Assembly: GCA_965229335.1 (NCBI GenBank)
Contig: OZ245874.1
Location: 5,394,001 to 5,458,000, forward strand
Origin: JAFKFH01 sp017307375
GTDB taxonomy: Bacteria; Pseudomonadota; Alphaproteobacteria; Ferrovibrionales; Ferrovibrionaceae
DNA: 64,000 nt
Direction of reading: 5' to 3'
Shown in pieces: positions 9,334-17,791 of the stretch (position 1 is its first letter; each line of letters starts with the position of its first letter). The translations under genes were made by a program, and so were the position numbers. Below the pieces are notes generated by a model that saw nothing but the letters and a program-made list of their open reading frames with translations, ran no database searches and was not told the origin of the DNA.

Positions 9334-10526
9334 CCGGCGTACTTGGCCAGTTCGAGCTTGGCGACGGTCTCGCGGTGCACCTCGTCCGGCCCGTCGGCAA
9401 AGCGCAGGGTGCGGCTGCGGGCATAGGCATAGGCCAGGTGGAAATCCTGGCTGACCCCGGCCCCGCCGCAGACCTGGATGGCCCGGTCGATCACCTTCTG
9501 GGTGACATTCGGGGCCACCACCTTGATCATCGCGATCTCGGCACGTGCCGCCTTGTTCCCGACCTCGTCCATCATCCGCGCGGCATGCAGCGTCAGCAGG
9601 CGCGCCTGATCGATCTCCATCCGCGATTCCGCGATCCAGTGCCGCGTCACCCCGTGATCGGCGATGGTCTTGCCGAAAGTGGTACGCTGCATCGCCCGCC
9701 TGCAGAGGGTTTCCAGCGCACGCTCGGCCACGCCGATCTGGCGCATGCAGTGGTGGATGCGCCCCGGCCCCAATCGCCCCTGGGCGATCTCGAAGCCGCG
9801 CCCCTCGCCCAGCAGGATGTTGCCGGCGGGCACGCGGACATTCTCGAACACCACCTCGGCATGGCCATGCGGCGCATCGTCATAGCCAAAGACGGTCAGC
9901 GGCCGGACGATGGTGATGCCCGGGGTATCCATCGGCACCAGGATCATCGACTGGCGCTTGTGCTTCGGACCCTCCGGATCGGTCTGGCCCATCAGGATGG
10001 CGATCTTGCAGCGCGGATCCATCGCGCCCGAAGTCCACCACTTGCGGCCGTTGATCACGTAGTCATCGCCGTCGCGGCGGATCTCGGTGCGGATGTTGGT
10101 GGCATCCGACGAGGCGACGCCCGGCTCGGTCATCGCAAAGCACGAGCGGATCTCGCCGGCCATCAACGGTTCCAGCCACTGCTTCTTCTGGGCGGCATTG
10201 CCGTAGAGGGCGATGGTCTCCATGTTGCCGGTATCGGGCGCCGAACAGTTGAACGGTTCCGCCCCGATCGGCGACCGCCCCATGATCTCGCACAGCGAGG
10301 CATACTCGTAGTTCGTCAGCGCGTCGGGAAACTCGCGCTTGGGCAGGAACAGGTTCCACAGCCCCTCGGCCTTCGCCTTGGCCTTCAGGTCCTCCATGAT
10401 CGGCGAGACCGACCAGCGTGTCGGCAGGCGGTTCAACTCCTCCTCGAAGGCGGCCTCGGCCGGATAGACATGGCGGTCCATGAACGCCTTGACCTGCAGG
10501 CGCAGGTCGTCGATACGCGCGCCCAT
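9330..10526 (-). CDS. Acyl-CoA dehydrogenase (ACAD11-like)
   Basis: A 398-residue FAD-dependent acyl-CoA dehydrogenase. Visible features are the FAD/substrate block CFAMTEPGVASSDATN, the NGRKWWTSGA segment, and the C-terminal FADGPDEVHRE motif typical of ACAD10/11-type enzymes. I prefer the ATG at 10526, two bases after the upstream stop and behind a GGGGGA box; an in-frame TTG at 10532 would overlap that stop. It is coupled to the downstream kinase by a 4-base overlap. In this family the enzyme may convert 4-phosphoacyl-CoA to an enoyl-CoA rather than do simple alpha,beta-desaturation. Confidence 0.88.
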   Translation of the reverse strand: MGARIDDLRLQVKAFMDRHVYPAEAAFEEELNRLPTRWSVSPIMEDLKAKAKAEGLWNLFLPKREFPDALTNYEYASLCEIMGRSPIGAEPFNCSAPDTGNMETIALYGNAAQKKQWLEPLMAGEIRSCFAMTEPGVASSDATNIRTEIRRDGDDYVINGRKWWTSGAMDPRCKIAILMGQTDPEGPKHKRQSMILVPMDTPGITIVRPLTVFGYDDAPHGHAEVVFENVRVPAGNILLGEGRGFEIAQGRLGPGRIHHCMRQIGVAERALETLCRRAMQRTTFGKTIADHGVTRHWIAESRMEIDQARLLTLHAARMMDEVGNKAARAEIAMIKVVAPNVTQKVIDRAIQVCGGAGVSQDFHLAYAYARSRTLRFADGPDEVHRETVAKLELAKYAG

Positions 10527-10528
10527 GC

Positions 10529-11671
10529 TCAATCCCCCATCAGCCCGCCGGCATCGGCCAGCCGCTCCAGGTGGTGGTCGGCATCACCGAACATCAGGTC
10601 GATCATCGTCAGCCGCTTGAAATAATGGCCTGCCGCATATTCCATCGTCATGCCGATCCCGCCATGCAGCTGCACCGCCTGCTGGCCGATGAACCGGGCC
10701 GAGCGGCCGATCTGGATCTTGGCGCCGGCAATTGCCCGGCGGCGTTCGTCGGCATCGTCCGCGGCCGCCATCATCGTCGCCAGCATCGCCATCGACCGGG
10801 CCTGTTCCAGCGCGATGAACATCTCGGCCCCGCGATGCTGCAGCACCTGGAACGAACCGATCGGCACGCCGAACTGCTTGCGCGTCTTCAGGTAGTCGAT
10901 GGTGAGCGCATGCAGCGCGGCCATCGCCCCGACCGCCTCGGCCGACAATGCGGCAATGGCCTCGCCGACCACCCGTTCGATCAGCGGCAGCGCATCCTCG
11001 CCGAACACGGCGTCCGCAGCCACGCGGACCCCGGCCAGGCTCACCTCGGCCGCGCGCAGGCCGTCCTGGGTCGGATAGCCGCGGCGGGTCAGCCCGGTCG
11101 CGTCACCATCTACCAGGAACAGCCCGATCCCGCCGCGGTCACGCGGCCCGCCGGCGATCCGGGCCGAGACGAACAGCTTGCCGGCGCTGTCGCCATGCAG
11201 CACCACGCCCTTCTCGCCGTTCAGCACCCAGCCAGCGCCATCGCGCTTCGCGGTGGTCTCGACCGCGTTGAGGTCGTAGCGCGACTGCCGCTCGGTGTGG
11301 GCGAAGGCGAGCGTCAGGTTGCCGGCCGCGATCTCGGGGATCAGCGCGGCTTTCTGCGCCTCGCTGCCGCCATGGCGGATGAAGCCGCCGCCCATCACCA
11401 CCGTGGCCAGATAAGGTTCCAGCACCAGGCCGCGACCGAAGGCTTCCATCAGGATCATGGTCTCGACCGGCCCGCCGCCGAAGCCGCCATGGTCCTCGGC
11501 AAACGGCAAGCCGAGAAAGCCGAGTTCGGCGAACTTGGCCCACATCGCAGCCGAATAGCCGTGCTCGGCCCGGCCCAGGGCCTTGCGCTGTTCGAAGCCG
11601 TATTCGTCAGCGATCAGGCGCTCGACGCTGTCCTGCAGCAGGCGCTGCTCTTCACTCAGATCGAAATCCAT
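10529..11671 (-). CDS. Acyl-CoA dehydrogenase
   Basis: A 380-residue acyl-CoA dehydrogenase, second of three in tandem. The N-terminal helical domain begins MDFDLSEEQRLLQDSVERL. The middle has the LAFAHTERQSRYDLN region in place of the usual FAD-contacting block. The C-terminus carries QLHGGIGMTMEYAAGHYFKR, where the MTxE glutamate may be the catalytic base. It lies 3 bases after the stop of the 12874-start enzyme. Adjacent, diverged pairs of this kind form heteromeric dehydrogenases in sterol degraders, which is a plausible arrangement here. The substrate is unknown. Confidence 0.87.
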   Translation of the reverse strand: MDFDLSEEQRLLQDSVERLIADEYGFEQRKALGRAEHGYSAAMWAKFAELGFLGLPFAEDHGGFGGGPVETMILMEAFGRGLVLEPYLATVVMGGGFIRHGGSEAQKAALIPEIAAGNLTLAFAHTERQSRYDLNAVETTAKRDGAGWVLNGEKGVVLHGDSAGKLFVSARIAGGPRDRGGIGLFLVDGDATGLTRRGYPTQDGLRAAEVSLAGVRVAADAVFGEDALPLIERVVGEAIAALSAEAVGAMAALHALTIDYLKTRKQFGVPIGSFQVLQHRGAEMFIALEQARSMAMLATMMAAADDADERRRAIAGAKIQIGRSARFIGQQAVQLHGGIGMTMEYAAGHYFKRLTMIDLMFGDADHHLERLADAGGLMGD

Positions 11672-11674
11672 CTC

Positions 11675-12874
11675 TCACAACCCCAGGATCGCCTTGGCGA
11701 TGATGTTCTTCTGGATCTCGTTCGAACCGCCGTAGATCGAGACCTTGCGATAGTTGAAGTAGGCCGGCGCGATCGAGCCGGACGCCTCCGGGCCGATGGT
11801 CGGTTCGTTCCAGCCGTCCGGCGTTTCCGGCTGATACGGCATGCCGTAAGGCCCGATGACCTCGAGCAGCAGCTCGGTCGTCGCCTGCTGCAGTTCCGAA
11901 CCCTTGATCTTGAGGATCGACGAGGCCGGGTCGGGCTTGCCCTTCTGCCGCCGGCTTTCGGCGGCGACGACACGCAGCTGCGTCATCTCCAGCGCCTTCA
12001 GCTCGACCTCGACCGCCGTCAGCTTTTCCATGAAGCGGCGGTTGCGGATCAGCGGCTCGCCGCCGTCATGCTGCACCGCCGCCAGCTCCCGCACCCGGCG
12101 CAACCGTTCCTTCGAGGCGCCGATGCGGGCGATGCCGGTGCGCTCGTTGCCCAGCAGGAACTTGGCGTAGTCCCAGCCCTTGCCTTCCTGGCCGACCAGG
12201 TTCCCGTAGGGCACGCGCACGTCGTCGAAGAACACCTCGTTGACCTCGTGGCCGCCGTCGATCGTCTGGATCGGGCGCACGGTGATGCCCGGCGTCTTCA
12301 TGTCGACCAGGATGAACGAGATGCCTTCCTGTTTCTTCACCGTCGAATCGGTGCGGCAGAGGCAGAAGATCCAATCGGCGTGCTGGGCCAGCGTCGTCCA
12401 GGTCTTCTGGCCGTTGATCACCCATTCGTCGCCCTCGCGCTTCGCCGTGGTCTTCAGCGAGGCAAGGTCCGAACCCGAACCGGGCTCCGAGAAGCCCTGG
12501 CACCACCAGTCGTCGAGATTGGCGATGCGCGGCAGGAAGCGCTTCTTCTGCTCCTCGCTGCCGAACTGGATGATCACCGGGCCGACCATCGAGGTGCCGA
12601 AGGCCAGCATCTGCGGTGCCGGGGCCTGCTGCAACTCGTCCTGGAAGATGTACTGCTGCACCGGGCTCCAGCCGGTGCCGCCCCATTCCGGCGCCCAATG
12701 CGGCACCGCCCAGCCCCGGGCATTCAGGATCCGGGTCCACTGGACCAGGTCCTCCTTCGACGGGTGGCGGCCTTCCTGCATCTTGCGCCGCAACCCCTCG
12801 GGCAGCGCCGTCTTGAAGAATGCCCTGACCTCGTCGCGGAAAGCGATTTCCGCCTCGGTAAAGCGCAGATCCAT
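11675..12874 (-). CDS. Acyl-CoA dehydrogenase
   Basis: A 399-residue acyl-CoA dehydrogenase, first of three in tandem. It shows WCQGFSEPGSGSDLASLKT (FAD binding), NGQKTWTTLAQHADWIF, and the C-terminal YGGSNEIQKNIIAKAILGL motif, whose glutamate matches the base of isovaleryl-CoA/FadE-type enzymes. The start is the ATG at 12874 with AAGGAG 8 bases upstream; a GTG directly before it (12877) is less likely. The gene follows the acyl-CoA ligase by 13 bases. It introduces an alpha,beta double bond into an acyl-CoA of unknown chain type. Confidence 0.9.
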   Translation of the reverse strand: MDLRFTEAEIAFRDEVRAFFKTALPEGLRRKMQEGRHPSKEDLVQWTRILNARGWAVPHWAPEWGGTGWSPVQQYIFQDELQQAPAPQMLAFGTSMVGPVIIQFGSEEQKKRFLPRIANLDDWWCQGFSEPGSGSDLASLKTTAKREGDEWVINGQKTWTTLAQHADWIFCLCRTDSTVKKQEGISFILVDMKTPGITVRPIQTIDGGHEVNEVFFDDVRVPYGNLVGQEGKGWDYAKFLLGNERTGIARIGASKERLRRVRELAAVQHDGGEPLIRNRRFMEKLTAVEVELKALEMTQLRVVAAESRRQKGKPDPASSILKIKGSELQQATTELLLEVIGPYGMPYQPETPDGWNEPTIGPEASGSIAPAYFNYRKVSIYGGSNEIQKNIIAKAILGL

Positions 12875-12887
12875 CACATCCTCTCCT

Positions 12888-14543
12888 TCAGTGTTGCCGG
12901 CGCTGCCGTTCCTCGGCGCGCAATTCTACCTTGGAAAGCTTGCCGACCGGGGTACGGGGCAGCGTATCGCGGAATTCGAGCGCGGCGGGCATCTCGTGCC
13001 GCCCGACCTTGTCGGCCAGGAACGCCCTGAGCTGGTCGAGGGTGAAGGCCGCGGCACCCTGGCGCAGCTTGACGAAGGCCTTGGCCGCCTCGCCGCGATA
13101 GTCGTCGGGAATGCCGACGACGAGGGCTTCCTCGACCGCCGGATGTTCATAGATCGCCTGCTCGATCACCTGCGGATAGACGTTGAAGCCGCCGGAGATG
13201 ATCATGTCCTTCTTGCGATCGACGATGAAGAACCAGCCGTCCTCGTCCATGTAGCCGATATCGCCGGTGAGCAGCCAGCCGTCGACGAAGGCGACCTGGT
13301 CGTCCTCCGGCCGGTTCCAGTAACCGCGGGTGATGTTGGGCCCCTTGATGCGCAGCTCGCCGGTCTCGCCCGGCGCCAGCACGCGCCGCGGATCTTCGAT
13401 CGCCACCACCTCGATCACCAGCCCTGGCAGCGGCACACCGATCGAACCCGGCTTGATCACGCCGTCGCGCGGCAGGTTGGTGCCGGCCGAACAGGTCTCG
13501 GTCATGCCCCAGCCCCCGCCCAGGCGATGGCCGGTCAGGCGCTGGAAGCGGGCCGCCACCTCGACTGGCAGCGGCGCACCGCCCGACGAACAATAGAGCA
13601 GCGACGAGAAGTCGCGGCTTTCCAGCCCCGGATGGTTGGCCAGCGCGATCCACATCGTCGGCACACCGGGAAAGGCGGTGGCCCGCCGCTTCTCGATATC
13701 GTCCAGCGTGGTCTCGACATCGAAGCGCTGGCGCAGCAGGATCTCGTTGCCGTTCTGCAGCTGGCGCAACAGGATCGTGATCAGGGCGTAGATGTGGAAC
13801 AGCGGCAGCACGCAGATCACCCGCCCGACCCCGTCCGCCGGGGGGTGGATCGCGGCAAACCAGCTGTCGTAGATATTGACGCCGGCGGTCAGGTTGCCGT
13901 GGCGCAGCATCGCCCCTTTCGGCAGGCCGGTGGTGCCGCCGGTATATTGCAGCAGCATGACGTCGTCCGGAGTCACGTCCGGCCATCGGGCCGGCAGCGG
14001 CACGTCGGCCACGAAGGCGGCATAGGACACGACATCGGGACGATCCGGGATCGGGGCCAGCGGGCCGCCGGGTCCCCAGGCCTCGTCCTCGCCCACCACC
14101 ACCAGGTCGAGCAGACCGGCATCGAGCAGCCGGATCGCCATCGGCAGCATGCCGGCCAGATTGGTCGTCACCAGCAGGCGTGCCCCTGAATCCTTCAGTT
14201 TGTGGGCCAGCTCGCGCTCGGCATCGAGGGGGCTCAGATGCGTCAGCCGGGCGCCGGCCCTGGCGCCGCCGAAGAAGGCAAAGGGATGATAAGGCGAATT
14301 CGGCAGGTACAGCGCAGCGACCGCGATGCCGCGCGCCAGCAGCGCGGCGCCGAAACGATGCGCCTGGCGGCCCAGTTCGTCATACGTGACGAACCGCCCG
14401 CGAAACTCGAGCGCAGTGCGCGGGCCATGGGTTGCGACCGCACGATCGAGCAGTGCCGGAATGGTCGAGATCGCGATCGGCGCCGTGGCGCTGAGACCCG
14501 GCGGATAGGCCTTTTCCCAGGGATAGCTCATGACCCGTCCCAT
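12888..14543 (-). CDS. Long-chain acyl-CoA ligase (FadD-like AMP-binding enzyme)
   Basis: A 551-residue adenylate-forming enzyme. It has the P-loop YTGGTTGLPKGAML, the GGWGMTETC motif, the LLTGDIGYMDEDGWFFIVDR region and GGFNVYPQVIEQAI, with the catalytic lysine near the end in RTPVGKLSKVELR. It activates a carboxylic acid to its CoA thioester and heads the six-gene minus-strand operon. The sequence MSYPWEKAYPPG fits a FadD N-terminus, so an internal ATG at 14531 is an alternative to 14543. It is divergent from an SDR gene; the 68-base gap between them is AT-rich near 14580-14600 and must hold both promoters. Confidence 0.9.
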   Translation of the reverse strand: MGRVMSYPWEKAYPPGLSATAPIAISTIPALLDRAVATHGPRTALEFRGRFVTYDELGRQAHRFGAALLARGIAVAALYLPNSPYHPFAFFGGARAGARLTHLSPLDAERELAHKLKDSGARLLVTTNLAGMLPMAIRLLDAGLLDLVVVGEDEAWGPGGPLAPIPDRPDVVSYAAFVADVPLPARWPDVTPDDVMLLQYTGGTTGLPKGAMLRHGNLTAGVNIYDSWFAAIHPPADGVGRVICVLPLFHIYALITILLRQLQNGNEILLRQRFDVETTLDDIEKRRATAFPGVPTMWIALANHPGLESRDFSSLLYCSSGGAPLPVEVAARFQRLTGHRLGGGWGMTETCSAGTNLPRDGVIKPGSIGVPLPGLVIEVVAIEDPRRVLAPGETGELRIKGPNITRGYWNRPEDDQVAFVDGWLLTGDIGYMDEDGWFFIVDRKKDMIISGGFNVYPQVIEQAIYEHPAVEEALVVGIPDDYRGEAAKAFVKLRQGAAAFTLDQLRAFLADKVGRHEMPAALEFRDTLPRTPVGKLSKVELRAEERQRRQH

Positions 14544-14611
14544 GCCGGATTGACGACGGCGGCATTAGATGCTGAACTAGGAATATATACAGAAAAAGTC
14601 AGGAAAGCTCC

Positions 14612-15400
14612 ATGCCACGCCTTCAGGGCAAGTCCGCCATCGTCACCGGGGCCGCGTCGGGCATCGGCCGGGCCAGCGCCACACTGTTCGCGGCCGAGGG
14701 GGCCGCCGTGATGGCGGTCGACCGCGACGCCGATGCAGTGGCACAGGTCGCCGCCGACATCATCGCCGCCGGCGGCAATGCGGCAGCCTTCGCCGCCGAT
14801 GCCGGCGACGAGGCCCAGGTGAAGGCATTCATTGCCGCAGCGGTCGCCGAATTCGGCGGCCTCGACATCGTCTACGCCAATGCCGGCGTCTCCGGCGGGC
14901 TGGTGCCGCTGTTCGAACAGACGGTCGAACAATGGCAGGAAACCCTGCGCGTCAACCTGATCGGCCCGTTCCTCGCCATCAAGCATGCCGCACCGCTGAT
15001 GGTCGCGAAGGGCCGCGGCGCCATCGTCTGCACGGCATCGGTCGCCGGACTGCGCGCCAATGCCGCGGGCAGCCCCTACAGCGCCAGCAAGGCAGGCGTC
15101 ATCAGCCTCGTCCAGACCACGGCCAACGCGCTCTCCGGCACCGGGGTGCGCGTCAACGCCGTCTGCCCCGGCCTGATCGAGACCGGCATGACCAAACCAT
15201 TGTTCGATCATGCCCGGGCCCGCGGCACCGAAGACCGCATCGGCCAGCTGAACCCGACCGAGCGGGCCGGCGCGCCGGAGGAAATCGCGACGATGGCCCT
15301 GTTCCTGGCCAGCGACGAGGCAAGCTACGTCAACGGTCAGGCGATCGCGGTCGACGGCGGCCTGTCGTCGACCCTGCCCTTCAGGCAGCAACGGCGCTGA
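14612..15400 (+). CDS. SDR-family oxidoreductase (3-hydroxyacyl-CoA dehydrogenase-like)
   Basis: A 262-residue classical SDR. It has TGAASGIGR near residue 13, YANAGVSGG for the NAG motif, a serine in ASVAG, and the YSASK catalytic pair, and it ends with YVNGQAIAVDGG. It is transcribed away from the acyl-CoA ligase operon and is convergent with the MDR gene after 11 bases. Given the surroundings it probably acts on a hydroxyacyl- or ketoacyl-CoA, but sequence alone does not define the substrate. Confidence 0.85.
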   Translation: MPRLQGKSAIVTGAASGIGRASATLFAAEGAAVMAVDRDADAVAQVAADIIAAGGNAAAFAADAGDEAQVKAFIAAAVAEFGGLDIVYANAGVSGGLVPLFEQTVEQWQETLRVNLIGPFLAIKHAAPLMVAKGRGAIVCTASVAGLRANAAGSPYSASKAGVISLVQTTANALSGTGVRVNAVCPGLIETGMTKPLFDHARARGTEDRIGQLNPTERAGAPEEIATMALFLASDEASYVNGQAIAVDGGLSSTLPFRQQRR

Positions 15401-15411
15401 CCGCGCCATGA

Positions 15412-16419
15412 TCAGGCAGGGTCGCCGATGGTGACGACGACCTTGCCCATCGCCTTGCGGCCGGCCAGCCAGGAGATGGCTTCCGGCCCCTTCTCCAGCG
15501 GAAACCGCTCGGAGATCACCGGCTTGATCTCCCCCTTCAGGTAGAGATCGAGCAATGCCCGGGTATTGGCGGCATTGGCCTTCGGGTCGCGCCGGGCGAA
15601 GGCACCCCAGAACACGCCGACGATCTGGCACGACTTGAGCAGCGGCAGGTTCAGCGCGATCTTGGGCATGCCGGCCGGAAAGCCGACCACGAGGAAGCGA
15701 CCCTCCCAGCCGATCGAGCGCAACGCCGCCTCGGCATAGTCGCCGCCGACCGGGTCGTAGATGACGTCCGGTCCATCAGGGCCGCAGGCATCCTTGAACA
15801 GCTGCGCCAGCTGCTTCTGGCCATCCTTGTCGAATGGCCCGGCCGGGTAGACCACCCCGCTTTCCGCACCGTGCCGCCTTGCCAGTTCGACCTTCTCGGC
15901 CGAGGACGCCGCGGCGACGACATGGGCGCCCATCGCGCGGCCGAGCTCGACGGCGGCAAGGCCGACCCCGCCGGCGGCACCAAGGACCAGCAGCTTTTCG
16001 CCGGCCTTCAGCGCCGCCCGGTCCTTCAGCGCGTGATAGGACGTGCCGTAGGTCATGATGAAGGCCGCCGCCTCGTCGAACGGCATTGCATCGGGGATGG
16101 GGATGCAACGCCCTGCCGGCAGAACCAGCTTCTCCGCCATGCCGCCCCAGCCGCTCGACCCGATGACGCGGTCGCCGGGCTTAAGCGTAGCGACCCCCTC
16201 GCCGACCGCCTCGACGATCCCCGATACTTCGCTGCCCGGGGCGAACGGCCGCTCCGGCTTGAACTGGTACATGTCCTGGATGATCAGCACGTCGGGAAAG
16301 TTCACCCCGCAGGCCCGCACCGCCAGCCGAACCTCGCCGGCCGCCGGCACCGGATCCGGCAGTTCGGACAGGGTCAGGGTTTCCGGCCCACCGGGGGCCG
16401 TGCTGAGCAATGCTTTCAT
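15412..16419 (-). CDS. NADPH:quinone reductase-like MDR oxidoreductase
   Basis: A 335-residue medium-chain dehydrogenase/reductase of the zinc-free quinone oxidoreductase type. The N-terminus (MKALLSTAPGGPE) leads into ACGVNFPDVLIIQ, and the Rossmann motif is LGAAGGVGLAAVELGRAMGA. No structural zinc cysteines are present. Similar genes beside beta-oxidation clusters can be enoyl-CoA or quinone reductases; the role here is inferred. I start it at the ATG at 16419, which has GGAGGA 8 bases upstream, and not at an upstream codon that would add 11 residues. It is divergent from the thiolase-fadB pair. Confidence 0.85.
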   Translation of the reverse strand: MKALLSTAPGGPETLTLSELPDPVPAAGEVRLAVRACGVNFPDVLIIQDMYQFKPERPFAPGSEVSGIVEAVGEGVATLKPGDRVIGSSGWGGMAEKLVLPAGRCIPIPDAMPFDEAAAFIMTYGTSYHALKDRAALKAGEKLLVLGAAGGVGLAAVELGRAMGAHVVAAASSAEKVELARRHGAESGVVYPAGPFDKDGQKQLAQLFKDACGPDGPDVIYDPVGGDYAEAALRSIGWEGRFLVVGFPAGMPKIALNLPLLKSCQIVGVFWGAFARRDPKANAANTRALLDLYLKGEIKPVISERFPLEKGPEAISWLAGRKAMGKVVVTIGDPA

Positions 16420-16572
16420 GAGCCGTTTCCTCCAACAGAACGCCAACCCCATTTTTCTAATTTTTTCGACTGTATCAAGAAGCTTCTTTGATTTAAGGGT
16501 TTATCCCACGTTTTTGACCATACCGAATTTCCAATTTTGTGATGTCCGATAACAACAGGAGGAAGCGACCCG
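16420..16572. promoter_or_regulatory. AT-rich divergent control region with operator-like palindrome
   Basis: A 153-base AT-rich region between the MDR gene (leftward) and the thiolase-fadB pair (rightward). A perfect 12-bp palindrome AAGAAGCTTCTT lies at 16477-16488. It sits within a longer near-palindrome at 16474-16492 whose outer arms are ATCAA and TTGAT, with one extra T. This is the size and shape of a TetR-type operator. A ribosome binding site, AGGAGGAAG, lies just before the thiolase ATG. Confidence 0.5.
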
Positions 16573-17775
16573 ATGCGTGAAGCCGTCATCGTCTCGACCG
16601 CCCGCACCCCGATCGGCAAGGCCCATCGCGGCGCCTTCAACAATACCCAGGCCCAGGCGCTGGGCGGCCATGCGATCGCCGCGGCGGTCCAGCGGGCCGG
16701 TATCGATCCGGCCGAGGTCGGCGACGTCGTCATGGGGACTGCGGTTCAACAGGGCACTTCGGGCGGCAACATCGCCCGCCAATCGGCGATGCGCGCCGGC
16801 CTGCCCGCCAGCGTGGCGGGAATGAGCCTCGATCGTCAATGCGCCTCCGGCCTGATGGCGATCGCCACCGCCGCCAAGGAGATCATCGTCGACGGCCTCG
16901 ACATTGCCGTCGGCGGCGGGGTCGAATCGATCTCGCTGACCCAGAACGAGCATATCAACCGCCATCGCGCCCGCGATCCCTGGCTGGGCGAACACCTGCC
17001 CGCCCTCTACATGACGATGCTGGAAACCGCCGAGATCGTCGCCGAGCGCTACGGCGTCAGCCGCGAGGCGCAGGACGAATTCTCGCTGCGCTCGCAGATG
17101 CGTACGGCCGAGGCCCAGGCCGCCGGCCGCTATGCCGCCGAAATCGTGCCGATGACGTCGACGATGCTGGTGACCGACAAGGCGACCGGCGCGACCAGCG
17201 AGCGCGACATCACGCTGTCGCAGGATGAAGGCAACCGGCCGCAGACGACACTGGCCGATCTCGCCGGCTTGAAGCCGGTGTTCAAGGATGGCCAGCGCGT
17301 CGCCCAGGGCCGCTTCATCACCGCCGGCAACGCCAGCCAGCTTTCGGACGGCGCCTCGGCCGTGGTGCTGATGGAAGCGAAGCTCGCCGAACGCCGCGAC
17401 CTGCAGCCGCTCGGCGCCTATCGCGGCATCGCCGTCGCCGGCTGCGATCCCGACGAGATGGGCATCGGCCCGGTCTTTGCGGTACCCCGGCTGCTGGCGC
17501 AGCATGGCCTGAAGATCGACGACATCGGCATCTGGGAATTGAACGAGGCCTTTGCCAGCCAGGCGCTCTATTGCCGCGACCGGCTGGGCATTCCCGACGA
17601 GCGGCTGAACGTCTCGGGCGGTGCGATCTCGATCGGCCATCCCTACGGCATGTCGGGCGCGCGCATGACCGGCCATGTGCTGATCGAAGGCAAGCGCCGC
17701 GGCGCGAAATACGGCATTGTGACGATGTGCGTCGGCGGCGGGATGGGTGCTGCCGGGCTGTTCGAGATCTATTGA
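16573..17775 (+). CDS. Acetyl-CoA C-acyltransferase (thiolase)
   Basis: A 400-residue degradative thiolase. The nucleophile is Cys90 in SLDRQCASGL. The second-half histidine is in SIGHPYGMSG and the second catalytic cysteine is in TMCVGGGMGAAG. It cleaves a 3-ketoacyl-CoA with CoA to acetyl-CoA (or propionyl-CoA) and a shortened acyl-CoA. The start has an AGGAGG box at about 8 bases. The fadB-like gene follows 16 bases after its stop, so the pair makes the last three steps of beta-oxidation. A paralogue with nearly the same first 24 residues lies at 48802-49986. Confidence 0.92.
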   Translation: MREAVIVSTARTPIGKAHRGAFNNTQAQALGGHAIAAAVQRAGIDPAEVGDVVMGTAVQQGTSGGNIARQSAMRAGLPASVAGMSLDRQCASGLMAIATAAKEIIVDGLDIAVGGGVESISLTQNEHINRHRARDPWLGEHLPALYMTMLETAEIVAERYGVSREAQDEFSLRSQMRTAEAQAAGRYAAEIVPMTSTMLVTDKATGATSERDITLSQDEGNRPQTTLADLAGLKPVFKDGQRVAQGRFITAGNASQLSDGASAVVLMEAKLAERRDLQPLGAYRGIAVAGCDPDEMGIGPVFAVPRLLAQHGLKIDDIGIWELNEAFASQALYCRDRLGIPDERLNVSGGAISIGHPYGMSGARMTGHVLIEGKRRGAKYGIVTMCVGGGMGAAGLFEIY

Positions 17776-17791
17776 GGTGGGATTGGCTGAA

